Shown in pieces: positions 9,153-17,502 of a stretch of DNA of 64,000 bases. Under the pieces are notes generated by a model. It saw only the letters and a list, made by a program, of their open reading frames with translations. It had not been told where the DNA came from and did no database searches. Within the stretch, counting starts at the first letter, position 1; each line of letters opens with the position of its first letter. Location of the stretch: assembly GCF_026672275.1 (NCBI RefSeq), contig NZ_JANQCD010000015.1, positions 1 through 64,000 of the forward strand, given 5' to 3'. A program made the position numbers and the translations under genes. The DNA comes from Marinifilum sp. D737 (GTDB lineage: Bacteria; Bacteroidota; Bacteroidia; Bacteroidales; Marinifilaceae).

Positions 9153-9581
9153 TGAAAGGTGATCTTTAAGATCTTGCATAATTGCATCATGATCGAATGC
9201 CAAGGCAGGTAATTTACTTACATCAATCCATTGAGCTTTTAATGCATCATCTTCGCCTTTAACTTGTGGTAAGGATTCTGCCTCCATTTGAGCCAAATAA
9301 ACAACCGAAACCGTGCGTCCTCTAGGATCACGATCTACAGCTCCATATGTCTTGAACTGTGAAATAAAAACGCCTTCAAAACCTGTTTCTTCCTTTAACT
9401 CACGATACGCTGCAGTATCCAAATCTTCATCCATATCAACAAAACCACCAGGAAATGCCCATTTATTTTTGAAAGGTTCATTAGCTCTTTCAATTAACAA
9501 CACATAGTGATTGCTTTCACATTTACAAAAAATGGCACAATCAACAGTTAATGCCGGACGTGGATATTCGTATGTATACAT
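9144..9581 (-). CDS. Nudix hydrolase
   Basis: Small cytoplasmic Mg2+-dependent pyrophosphohydrolase acting on nucleoside diphosphate derivatives. The Nudix box is complete: GFVDMDEDLDTAAY followed by RELKEETGF, matching G-x5-E-x7-R-E-U-x-E-E-x-G-U. The 145-aa length is that of a single-domain member. The N-terminus (YEYPRPALTVDCAIF) and the centre (QFKTYGAVDRDPRGRTVS) resemble the ADP-ribose/NrtR-like subgroup of Bacteroidota. The exact substrate cannot be read from sequence. It lies 48 bp downstream of the NlpC/P60 gene, on the same strand. Confidence 0.93.
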   Translation of the reverse strand: MYTYEYPRPALTVDCAIFCKCESNHYVLLIERANEPFKNKWAFPGGFVDMDEDLDTAAYRELKEETGFEGVFISQFKTYGAVDRDPRGRTVSVVYLAQMEAESLPQVKGEDDALKAQWIDVSKLPALAFDHDAIMQDLKDHLSLL

Positions 9582-9593
9582 GATGTAGTTTGT

Positions 9594-9625
9594 GAATGAA
9601 TGAGTGAATGAGTAAATGAGTAAAA
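9594..9625. repeat. Degenerate 8-bp tandem repeat
   Basis: Four consecutive copies of an 8-bp unit, consensus GAGTGAAT, fill most of the 48-bp gap between the Nudix and NlpC/P60 genes. The copies are GAATGAAT, GAGTGAAT, GAGTAAAT and GAGTAAAA. Confidence 0.6.
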
Positions 9626-9629
9626 TAAA

Positions 9630-10427
9630 TTAGACTTGGGCAATAATTCGCTTAATTACTCTTAATTTATGCGTGTAACGTTTGGTGTCTACATTAAAAA
9701 TTCCTTGATGATCGACATTATCAATTCTCACCTTACCGGAAGCATGGATAATTTTGTGTCTGTCCCAAATAATACCAACATGTGTAATTTTACCTTCGGC
9801 ATTATCGAAAAAGGCCAAATCACCTGGCATTGCTTCTTCTACAAAAGTTAATGGTTCACCCACCAAAACTTGCTGACTGGCATCGCGAGGTAAACTAATT
9901 CCATTCAGCTTGTAAACAATTTGTGTTAAGCCAGAACAATCTATTCCATAAGGTGTTCTTCCCCCCCAAAGGTAAGGTGCATTAAAATATTTTAATGCTG
10001 CTTCAATTATGGAATCACGCACATTCGTTTCATCTCCATTTTCTGTCACTTTTCCCTGGTAGAAGTACTTCTTCTCTCCTATTTTAAAAGATTTCTCTTC
10101 TCGATCGCAAAATGGGAAGGAACTTCCAGGTACAATCAATTTATTTGAATAATCTTTCTCCTGAAAAACCAGATTAAAAGTATCATTTGCAACCGCTGGT
10201 GACTGAGTAGCTAGCAGATTAAAAAATTCTTCATTGATAACACTTATCATTTTAGTATCAACCCAACCCTCGTAATTATCGTAGGCCAATCTTACCTTGC
10301 TCCAGTTTTCAACATCCTCAATAACTTCAAAATGCTCTCCAAATAAAATTTGGGTTACCATTTCGCTTTTTTCAGCAGGTTCGCTTCGAACCGGGATGAT
10401 GCTTAAATCGGAAATTCCGTAATTCAT
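9630..10427 (-). CDS. NlpC/P60 peptidoglycan endopeptidase with SH3-like domain
   Basis: Cysteine peptidase predicted to cut gamma-D-glutamyl-diaminopimelate bonds in muropeptides. SH3-like sequence covers about residues 1-65 (EHFEVIEDVENWSKVRL, GWVDTKMI). The NlpC/P60 domain begins at about 135: YLWGGRTPYGIDCSGL carries catalytic Cys164, HVGII carries His216 and HAS carries His228. No signal peptide is visible, so it probably acts in the cytoplasm on recycled peptides, like characterised L-alanyl-gamma-D-glutamyl peptidases of this fold. The length of 265 aa is typical. A -7 element lies about 30 bp upstream, divergent from the pgpH-like gene. Confidence 0.92.
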   Translation of the reverse strand: MNYGISDLSIIPVRSEPAEKSEMVTQILFGEHFEVIEDVENWSKVRLAYDNYEGWVDTKMISVINEEFFNLLATQSPAVANDTFNLVFQEKDYSNKLIVPGSSFPFCDREEKSFKIGEKKYFYQGKVTENGDETNVRDSIIEAALKYFNAPYLWGGRTPYGIDCSGLTQIVYKLNGISLPRDASQQVLVGEPLTFVEEAMPGDLAFFDNAEGKITHVGIIWDRHKIIHASGKVRIDNVDHQGIFNVDTKRYTHKLRVIKRIIAQV

Positions 10428-10456
10428 GTAGTGGTTGCTTAATGATTGTTATCAAT

Positions 10457-10464
10457 CAAATATA
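10457..10464 (-). promoter_or_regulatory. -7 element of the NlpC/P60 gene
   Basis: TATATTTG on the minus strand matches TAnnTTTG exactly and gives a leader of about 25 nt. No clear TTTG box lies at the -33 position. Confidence 0.5.
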
Positions 10465-10497
10465 AAAAATATAATTATGTTTTTACATTTGCATTGA

Positions 10498-10505
10498 TAT
10501 ATTTG
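10498..10505 (+). promoter_or_regulatory. -7 element of the pgpH-like gene
   Basis: TATATTTG on the plus strand, about 33 bp from the divergent -7 element of the NlpC/P60 gene. The predicted leader is about 95 nt. Confidence 0.45.
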
Positions 10506-10605
10506 CTGTATATATCGAAGGTAAAAGAAAGGAATAAATATTTTTTACCAAAAAATATTCAACTAATTTTATAAAAAGAATTTCAACACTCCTAATCAGA
10601 ATAGA

Positions 10606-12750
10606 ATGAATAAATACTTTAGGTTAATTCGACAAAACTTAAGTAACATTTATCGCTTTACCATTACAACAATTACCATTGTACTGATCATGCTTCTATT
10701 CCCGAATACGGGAAACTTTAAGTATGAATATCAGAAAGGTAAGCCTTGGATGCATGAAACACTTATTGCTCCTTTCGATTTTTCCATATTAAAAACTGAG
10801 CAGGAATTAAATCAGGATCGAGATAGTATTTTGAATCGATTCAGCCCTTATTTTAAAATTGACACTTCCGTTTACCCATCGGTAATAGAAAGGTTTGAAA
10901 AGAATTTTGAGAAAAAATGGAGAAGTTTTGAAAGGTCTTCAGCCTATAAAAAGCTAAATTATTCTCAAAAGAGATCGGATGCCGAAAAATTACTATGCTA
11001 TAATTACCTAAAAACAAACCTTAAAAATTATTATAACATTGGGATTGCTGATTTTCAAAACGAAAAGCTACAATACAATTTCGAAATACCTGAATCAATT
11101 AACAGGTCAGTAAACAACATTAATGAGAAAGTTCTTACCAATAATGTATACTCGGCTAGAACTGCCTATGAAAACATTAGTGAAAATTTAAAAACTGATT
11201 ACAACAAGCCTGTTTTTCAAAGTTTTCTTCAGAATTTAAATCTTGATTCTTACCTGACTCAAAATCTGTTTTACGACAAAACCATGTCCGATCAGATTAA
11301 AAACAGCATGCTTTCAAACGTTTCACTAACCAAGGGCAAAGTTGATTTTGGAACTCGTATTGTTTTAAGAGGTGATGTAATTAACGACGATACCTTTCTA
11401 ATTTTAGAATCACTAAAAAAAGAATATGAAAACTTTTTAGGTGCATCGCAAAATCATTACCTAATTGTTGGTGGACAAGCACTATTAATCATTTCCTGTG
11501 TGATTCTCTTGTTTCTATACCTGCGAAACTTTAGAAAACAAATCTTACACGACAACAAAAAACTTCTTTTCATATTTCTGTTGGTTTCATTATTCGTTGC
11601 TCTCACCACTTTGGTATTAAAACTCCAGAATCAAAACGTTGATGTTAACATTTACATTATTCCATTTGCACTCATCACCATTGTGGTGCGAACACTAATG
11701 GATAGCAGAACAGCATTGTTTGTTTTCATTGTTACGGTTTTAATCACCGGATTTTTAGCCCCTAACGGCTTCGAGTTTGTATTCCTTCAATTGGCAGCAG
11801 GTATTATGGCCATTTACAGTTTGCCTAGATTGGAGAGACGTGGTCAGCTTGTATTAACCGCTATTATTACATTCTGTACCTACAGTGTAGTTTATTTCGC
11901 TTTCGCGATCACGCAAGAAGGTAGTATAGAAGAAATTGAATGGTTCAACTTTGTATGGTTCGCTTTTAATGGACTGTTACTTACCTTCTCCTACTCATTA
12001 ATTTACATTTTTGAGAAATTATTTGGATTCCTTTCAGATGTTACCTTAATAGAGTTATCGAATCAGAACCATCCACTATTGCGACAGCTAATTCAACATT
12101 CGCCAGGAACATTCCAACACTGCTTGCAGGTTGCAAATCTTGCCGAAGCTGCAATCAATAAAATTGGAGGTAATCCTTTACTGGTAAGAACTGGTGCACT
12201 TTATCATGATATTGGTAAAATGAAACATCCGGTTTATTTTATCGAAAATCAGATGTCAAACAAAAACCCTCATGATGATCTTGAATTTGATAAGAGTGCA
12301 CAAATCATTACCGACCATGTAAAGTATGGAGTAAAAATTGCAAAAAAACACAAATTGCCTCAACAAATTATCGACTTCATTGAAACTCATCATGGTGCAG
12401 GTAAAGTGATGTACTTTTACACATCCTTTAAAAACAAGTATCCCGATAAAGAGATTGACGAAGAGAAATTCCAATACCCTGGTCCAGATCCTTTTACCAA
12501 AGAAACCGCTGTTTTAATGATGGCTGATGGTATTGAGGCTGCTTCGAGAAGTTTGAAAGAAAAAACTCCCGAAACCATTCGCGAGTTGATCGATAAAATT
12601 ATTGACAAGCAGGTAAAAGAAAATCGTTTCGCCAATGCGGATATCACCTTTAAGAATATCAACGAAATAAAGGAGATTTTCACCAACAACTTGATTAATG
12701 TGTACCATGCAAGAATTGAATATCCAAAAGAGATAAAAAACAAAAATTAA
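10606..12750 (+). CDS. pgpH: PgpH-type membrane HD phosphodiesterase
   Basis: Membrane protein of the 7TMR-HD family; characterised members hydrolyse the second messenger c-di-AMP. An N-terminal TM segment (about 18-35) is followed by an extracytoplasmic 7TMR-HDED domain to about residue 285, then about seven TM helices (285-465), then a cytoplasmic HD domain. Metal ligands are visible as H-D at 534-535 in ALYHDIGKMKHP, with HSPGTFQHC just before and HHGAG after. At 714 aa it matches the family. It is monocistronic with its own terminator. The substrate is inferred from family; no cyclase or c-di-AMP receptor is in the window to support it. Confidence 0.92.
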   Translation: MNKYFRLIRQNLSNIYRFTITTITIVLIMLLFPNTGNFKYEYQKGKPWMHETLIAPFDFSILKTEQELNQDRDSILNRFSPYFKIDTSVYPSVIERFEKNFEKKWRSFERSSAYKKLNYSQKRSDAEKLLCYNYLKTNLKNYYNIGIADFQNEKLQYNFEIPESINRSVNNINEKVLTNNVYSARTAYENISENLKTDYNKPVFQSFLQNLNLDSYLTQNLFYDKTMSDQIKNSMLSNVSLTKGKVDFGTRIVLRGDVINDDTFLILESLKKEYENFLGASQNHYLIVGGQALLIISCVILLFLYLRNFRKQILHDNKKLLFIFLLVSLFVALTTLVLKLQNQNVDVNIYIIPFALITIVVRTLMDSRTALFVFIVTVLITGFLAPNGFEFVFLQLAAGIMAIYSLPRLERRGQLVLTAIITFCTYSVVYFAFAITQEGSIEEIEWFNFVWFAFNGLLLTFSYSLIYIFEKLFGFLSDVTLIELSNQNHPLLRQLIQHSPGTFQHCLQVANLAEAAINKIGGNPLLVRTGALYHDIGKMKHPVYFIENQMSNKNPHDDLEFDKSAQIITDHVKYGVKIAKKHKLPQQIIDFIETHHGAGKVMYFYTSFKNKYPDKEIDEEKFQYPGPDPFTKETAVLMMADGIEAASRSLKEKTPETIRELIDKIIDKQVKENRFANADITFKNINEIKEIFTNNLINVYHARIEYPKEIKNKN

Positions 12751-12761
12751 TTAACTTGAAG

Positions 12762-12808
12762 ATAAAACGAGCTTAGATAGACCTTTCTACCTAAGCTCGT
12801 TTTATTTG
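12762..12808 (+). terminator. Terminator of the pgpH-like gene
   Basis: A perfect 15-bp stem (12762-12776 with 12791-12805), loop of 14 nt, lies directly after the stop codon. The 3' arm ends TTTTATTTG. Confidence 0.8.
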
Positions 12809-12834
12809 ATACGAAATTACGTTTGCAAATTATA

Positions 12835-12936
12835 ACATGTGTGAAAATCATTTTTGACACATGCTAAAATGGTTTTTGACGCGTGTTAAAATATTTTTTG
12901 ACACGTGTCTAAATCATTTTTGACATGCGTTAAGAA
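12835..12936. repeat. Array of 22-bp palindromic repeats
   Basis: Four imperfect palindromes of the form TTTTTGACRYRYGYYWAAAW begin at 12851, 12873, 12895 and 12917, an exact 22-bp period. A half copy precedes them at 12835. The idealised unit TTTTTGACACGTGTCAAAAA is fully self-complementary. No open reading frame crosses the array. The spacing, near two helical turns, would place bound proteins on one DNA face. It is not a CRISPR: there are no unique spacers. Confidence 0.8.
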
Positions 12937-12970
12937 TAATTTTAATACCTATCAAAAATAGAACGGCAAA

Positions 12971-13038
12971 GCACGCTTGTTATAGACTTCCCCTTTAAAC
13001 CACTAAAAACTTCGGCTTGAATCCTACTAATAGCGTGC
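12971..13038. repeat. Inverted-repeat-bounded module next to the palindrome array
   Basis: GCACGCT (12971-12977) and AGCGTGC (13032-13038) are exact inverse complements bounding a 68-nt segment. Read on the minus strand the segment translates without stops for about 26 codons from a GTG, but it has no start context and no family resemblance, so I do not call a gene. The rest of the interval up to 13262 shows no gene. The module and array together look like one intergenic element. Confidence 0.45.
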
Positions 13039-13262
13039 ACTCTAAAACAACAATATCAGTAGTTATTACCCTTCAACTCTCTTCATTCTGATCCAGCTTA
13101 CTTTCACCCTCAGTTTCGGAAAACTCAATTTTTTTCCCACTCCTATTTTTTGTAACTTATAGATTGTGGCCAGCTTCATGCAAAACATATTAGTTTTTCA
13201 TGTGAAATGGATATGATGTATAAGCATCTGTTTACTTAATCTTCACCCAAAACCCTACTATT

Positions 13263-14915
13263 ATGATACGGAATAGCATATTTTTACTCGGTCTGATTGT
13301 ATCAATTGCATTTGCAGTGTCTTGTCAACCTGAAAAAAAGGCAGAAGACAAAAAAACTGGCGATACTGTGATACAAAGAAAATTAGCCAATTATGCAGAA
13401 GTTAAACTTTCTGCTGATTTAAACTCCCTCTCTGCTCAACAAATAAAATTGTTCTCTCATTTAATAAAAGCTGCCGACGCCATTGATGATATTTATTGGA
13501 TGCAAGCCTATGGGGATAAAAATGCCCTGCTAAATAACATCAAAGATCCTGATATGAAACAGTATGCCAAAATAAATTATGGTCCTTGGGATAGATTAGA
13601 TGGATTTAAACCTTTTACAGAAGACTTTCCTCCAAGACCTTTAGGCATTGGCTTTTTTCCTGCTGATATCAATCAGGAAGAGTTCTTTCAATTGAACAAC
13701 GATGAAAAATACGGTGCATTTACAAACCTAACAAGAGATGATAATGGTAAATTAAAAGTCGTTCCATATCATGTTACTTATAAAATGCAATTGCAATTGG
13801 CTGCTGATCATTTGAAGAAAGCTGCAATTCTATCTGAGTCTGACGATTTCAAGCAATATTTACTCCAAAGAGCTAATGATCTTACTTCTGACAACTTTAC
13901 AGAAAGTGATCAGCTTTGGCTAGGGCTTAGCAACAACCAACTTGATTTTATTGCAGGTCCTATTGTAAATACAGAAGATCACTTAATTTGGACAAAATAT
14001 TCCTATGGTGCCTTTATTCTATTAAGAGATAACGAATGTACCAACAACGTATCCAAATACGCTTCACTATTGCCATTCTTGCAACAAAATTTACCTGTAG
14101 ATGACAAACTTAAAGCTGAATCTGTTAGTAGCAAGGCCAACCTGTCAATTTATAATGTTCTATATAACTCAGGCTATTGCAACGCTGGTAATAAACTAAT
14201 TGGTTTAAATCTTCCTGTGGGACTTCAAAATGCCTCAGATGCAAAAAGAGTATATTTCAAAAATGTAATGCAAGCTAAATTCAACAAAATATTAAATCCA
14301 ATAAGTGAATTGGTAATAGATGAAAAGCAACGTAAACATGTAAATTTTGAATCGTTTTTCTTAAATACCATTTTCTTTGAACTAACCAGTGGAATTGATA
14401 TCACCAACACAATTAATGGAAATGGAGATGTAAAAGATGCCTTAAAAGAGCATTACAATGTAATTAATGAGCTAAAAAATGATGTACTAAGAATGTACCT
14501 TTTAAATCAGGTTCACAACATGAGACAAATAGAAGAAATAGATATGCTTGACAACTATGTAACCTATATGGCCGATGTATTTAGATCGATTCGATTTGGT
14601 GTTACAGATGCTCAAGGTGTAGCAAATATGATACGCTTCTATTATTTCCAGGAACATGAAGCTTTTAAATACCATCAGAATACAGGAACCTATAAAATCA
14701 ATGATTACAAAATGGAAAAAGCAATTGAATCGCTTGCAAAAATGGTTCTTGAAATTCAAGGGAATGGTGATTACGCAGCTGCCGATAAACTTATAAAGGA
14801 TAAAGGCTATATCAGAAATGAATTATTGCAAGATTTATATCGAATTCAACGTGCAAAAATTCCTAAAGACTTAACTTATGATCAAGGAGAAAAAGTAATA
14901 ATTGCTGAAAAGTAA
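13263..14915 (+). CDS. M49 (DPP III-like) lipoprotein lacking the zinc histidines
   Basis: Exported lipoprotein, 550 aa, with a signal peptide and lipid-attachment Cys21 (FAVSC). The body resembles the bacterial M49 peptidases of Bacteroidota (YGPWDRLDGF, then FFPADINQEEFF, and FFLNTIFFELTSG). In active relatives the last segment reads FFNTLFHEVxHG; here it is FFELTSG at 371-377, so both metal-binding His are replaced (by Phe372 and Ser376) while Glu373 remains. The second motif, normally EEAKAD-like, is NELKND at 402-407. I infer a pseudo-peptidase that may bind peptides or a partner. The frame is intact and the length near normal, so it is not a decayed gene. A terminator separates it from the TonB receptor. 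Confidence 0.8.
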   Translation: MIRNSIFLLGLIVSIAFAVSCQPEKKAEDKKTGDTVIQRKLANYAEVKLSADLNSLSAQQIKLFSHLIKAADAIDDIYWMQAYGDKNALLNNIKDPDMKQYAKINYGPWDRLDGFKPFTEDFPPRPLGIGFFPADINQEEFFQLNNDEKYGAFTNLTRDDNGKLKVVPYHVTYKMQLQLAADHLKKAAILSESDDFKQYLLQRANDLTSDNFTESDQLWLGLSNNQLDFIAGPIVNTEDHLIWTKYSYGAFILLRDNECTNNVSKYASLLPFLQQNLPVDDKLKAESVSSKANLSIYNVLYNSGYCNAGNKLIGLNLPVGLQNASDAKRVYFKNVMQAKFNKILNPISELVIDEKQRKHVNFESFFLNTIFFELTSGIDITNTINGNGDVKDALKEHYNVINELKNDVLRMYLLNQVHNMRQIEEIDMLDNYVTYMADVFRSIRFGVTDAQGVANMIRFYYFQEHEAFKYHQNTGTYKINDYKMEKAIESLAKMVLEIQGNGDYAAADKLIKDKGYIRNELLQDLYRIQRAKIPKDLTYDQGEKVIIAEK

Positions 14916-14941
14916 TATTGCTTGTAACATGTAATTTTTAG

Positions 14942-14967
14942 AGGGCATCCAAGAGATGCCCTTTTTT
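14942..14967 (+). terminator. Terminator after the M49-like gene
   Basis: An 8-bp stem AGGGCATC/GATGCCCT with a 5-nt loop is followed by a T-run. Confidence 0.85.
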
Positions 14968-14991
14968 ATACTTAAAATAAAAGATTAATCA

Positions 14992-14999
14992 TATATTTG
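14992..14999 (+). promoter_or_regulatory. -7 element of the TonB receptor gene
   Basis: TATATTTG lies 25 bp before the start codon and right after the upstream terminator. This supports independent transcription of the receptor. Confidence 0.5.
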
Positions 15000-15024
15000 A
15001 GTTTTCTCTTTAATAATAGAATAT

Positions 15025-17415
15025 ATGTTACGCCTACTAAGCTCTTTCTTACTTGTATTAATTGCAACTTTAAGTTTTTCGCAACAAATTAAAGTTATTG
15101 ATAAAGAATCCAATAAGCCAATTGAAAATGTATACATATTTAACAAATACAATTCCATACTAACTAACAAATTTGGGATTGCTGATTTATCAGAATTTAA
15201 AGAAAAAAAGTTTTTACACTTTCAGCATCCATCTTATCAGAACCTGGAAGTGGATTTTAACGATATCAAAAATCAAAACTACATTGTTAAACTACATTCA
15301 AATATTTTCCCCATACAAGAGGTGGTAGTTTCTGCAAATAAATGGGAACAAAATGTCAAAGAAGTCCCTTTAAAAGTGCACAAATTAGACAAGGCCGAAA
15401 TCACAAATTCCAACTCACAAACCACGGCTGAGCTTTTAAAATCATGTAATCAGGTTTACATTCAAAAAAGTCAGCTAGGAGGTGGTAGCCCAATGATTAG
15501 AGGTTTTGCAGCAAACCGGGTTCTTCTGGTTGTGGATGGCGTTCGTTTAAATAACGCGATTTACCGAAGTGGTAACCTGCAAAATGTGATCAGTATTGAT
15601 GCCAACAGTCTGGAATCTGCAGAAGTAATTTTAGGACCTGGTTCAATTATATATGGTAGCGATGCAATTGGAGGTGTGATGGATTTTCATACCATAAAAC
15701 CACTTTTTTCTACCTCAGGAAAAACCAATACCAATTTTAGATACAAAAACCGCTATTCATCGGCCAATAATGAATTCATGAACCATGTTTCCTATAATAT
15801 TGGGAAAGAACGTTTGAGTTATGCCGGAAGCATTACTTACAGTGATTTTGATGATCAAAAAATGGGCAGTCATGGACCAAACGAGTATTTAAGAAATGAA
15901 TATGTGATTAGAGAAAATGGGACGGACAAAATAATCATTAATTCTGATCCTAAAACCCAAAAAAAATCAGGCTACAAGCAATTCAACCTGGTTCAGAAGC
16001 TCAGGTACAAAGCTTCTGAAAATACCGATTTGCTTTATGGATTTCACTACACAACAAGTTCTAATATTCCTCGTTACGACAGATTAATTCAATACAAAGG
16101 AGATAAGCTAAAGTATGCAGAATGGTATTACGGGCCACAAACATTACAAATGCACAACTTTCAACTTGCATTGAAGAAAGCCAATCTTTTGTATGATTCA
16201 TTCAGGTTAACTGCAGCATTTCAAAATTATAAAGAAAGTCGCCACGACAGAAAATTCTCCTCTACTACGAAACGAAATCGATCGGAGAAATTAAAGATCT
16301 ATATCGTAAATGCCGATGCTGAAAAAAAATTATCAAAATCAACCCATTTGTTTTGGGGAGCAGAAATGACTCACAATCGGTTAAGATCGAAAGGACACAG
16401 TTCCCATATTGAAACCAATACTTTTGAGGAAATTGCAAGTCGTTATCCTGATCAATCAAAATACTCAACACTTGCTTTTTACAGCAATATCAAACACAAA
16501 TTGAATTCAAACTGGACCTTAAATACAGGGATCAGATATTCTCATATCCGGATCAATTCTGAACTTGATCATACCTACTATGACTTTCCATTTACCAATC
16601 TTGATTTATCAACCGGGGCACTTAATGGAGGCGTAGGTGTTACATACAATTCCGATTCTGGTTGGGATTTTAAATTTAATGCAAGCTCAGGTTTTCGAGC
16701 TCCGAACATTGATGACATAGGTAAAGTCTTTGATTCTGAACCTGGAAAAGTGGTTGTTCCCAACAAAGACTTAAAACCAGAATATATTTACAATCTCGAC
16801 TTTAATGTCAGTAAGAATTTTAATCAGAAATTTTTTATTGATATCAATGCATTTTATTCATTTCTTGATGATGCAATGATCCGAAGCGACTACAGTTTTA
16901 ATGGTCAAAACACCATAATTTACGATGGTGCAGAAAGTGAAGTTCAAGCCATTGTTAATGCTGATAATGCAAAAATATGGGGAGTAAACTTCCAATGCAT
17001 TGCAAAAATCAATCAAAACTTTTCTGCTACAGCAAATATGAACTACAACAAGGGCGAATACAAAGACGGTAGCCCTGTAAGGCATGTTGCCCCAATGTTT
17101 AGCTCATTTAAACTGGATTATAAGTCAAATAAACTATCTTCCAATATTGCATTAGAGTACAATGCTAAAATAGCTTACAAAGATCTTGCAGAGGTCGAAA
17201 AAGACAAAGCTTATCTGTATGCTGAGGATAAGAATGGCAATCCTTATTCTCCCGAGTGGTTAATTGTTAGTTGGAACAACAATTATAAACTTACAAACTC
17301 AATAAATCTTAACTTTTCAATCGAGAATATATTTGACAAAAGATATCGTCCGTATTCCTCAGGAATTGCCGGTGTTGGAAGGAATTTTGTAATAGGATTA
17401 CAGTATCAGCTATAG
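15025..17415 (+). CDS. TonB-dependent outer-membrane receptor
   Basis: Outer-membrane active transporter of 796 aa. A signal peptide (about 1-19, ending SFSQQ) is followed by a short carboxypeptidase-regulatory-like domain (KVIDKESNKPIENVYIF). The plug domain includes MIRGFAANRVLLVVDGVRLN and GPGSIIYGSDAIGGVMDF, and the beta-barrel ends with the aromatic C-terminus GLQYQL. The plug and the SSGFRAPNIDDIGKVFDS segment resemble haem/siderophore and vitamin-type receptors rather than SusC. The substrate is not readable. It stands alone with its own promoter and a shared downstream terminator; no TonB-ExbBD or ABC transporter genes are nearby. Confidence 0.92.
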   Translation: MLRLLSSFLLVLIATLSFSQQIKVIDKESNKPIENVYIFNKYNSILTNKFGIADLSEFKEKKFLHFQHPSYQNLEVDFNDIKNQNYIVKLHSNIFPIQEVVVSANKWEQNVKEVPLKVHKLDKAEITNSNSQTTAELLKSCNQVYIQKSQLGGGSPMIRGFAANRVLLVVDGVRLNNAIYRSGNLQNVISIDANSLESAEVILGPGSIIYGSDAIGGVMDFHTIKPLFSTSGKTNTNFRYKNRYSSANNEFMNHVSYNIGKERLSYAGSITYSDFDDQKMGSHGPNEYLRNEYVIRENGTDKIIINSDPKTQKKSGYKQFNLVQKLRYKASENTDLLYGFHYTTSSNIPRYDRLIQYKGDKLKYAEWYYGPQTLQMHNFQLALKKANLLYDSFRLTAAFQNYKESRHDRKFSSTTKRNRSEKLKIYIVNADAEKKLSKSTHLFWGAEMTHNRLRSKGHSSHIETNTFEEIASRYPDQSKYSTLAFYSNIKHKLNSNWTLNTGIRYSHIRINSELDHTYYDFPFTNLDLSTGALNGGVGVTYNSDSGWDFKFNASSGFRAPNIDDIGKVFDSEPGKVVVPNKDLKPEYIYNLDFNVSKNFNQKFFIDINAFYSFLDDAMIRSDYSFNGQNTIIYDGAESEVQAIVNADNAKIWGVNFQCIAKINQNFSATANMNYNKGEYKDGSPVRHVAPMFSSFKLDYKSNKLSSNIALEYNAKIAYKDLAEVEKDKAYLYAEDKNGNPYSPEWLIVSWNNNYKLTNSINLNFSIENIFDKRYRPYSSGIAGVGRNFVIGLQYQL

Positions 17416-17448
17416 AATTAACATTTACTGACTTAATCAAAAAATAAA

Positions 17449-17473
17449 AGCCGGTAAGCAATGCTTACCGGCT
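17449..17473. terminator. Bidirectional terminator between TonB receptor and SusD gene
   Basis: AGCCGGTAAG/CTTACCGGCT forms a perfect stem between two convergent genes. The minus-strand copy is followed by TTTTATTTTTTG and the plus-strand copy by TATATTTTTG. It can serve both genes, better on the minus strand. Confidence 0.8.
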
Positions 17474-17502
17474 ATATTTTTGATGATTTCTAATTGACTA
17501 TA

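Noticed and set aside
12417-12743. Minus-strand 108-codon frame
   Set aside because: It is antisense to the well-supported HD domain of the pgpH-like gene.
12835-12946. Possible CRISPR array
   Set aside because: The 22-bp units follow each other directly with variable centres. There are no unique spacers and no cas genes.
12961-13040. Small protein encoded on the minus strand
   Set aside because: The stop-free stretch has no plausible start or promoter and overlaps a repeat-like element, so I treat it as noncoding.
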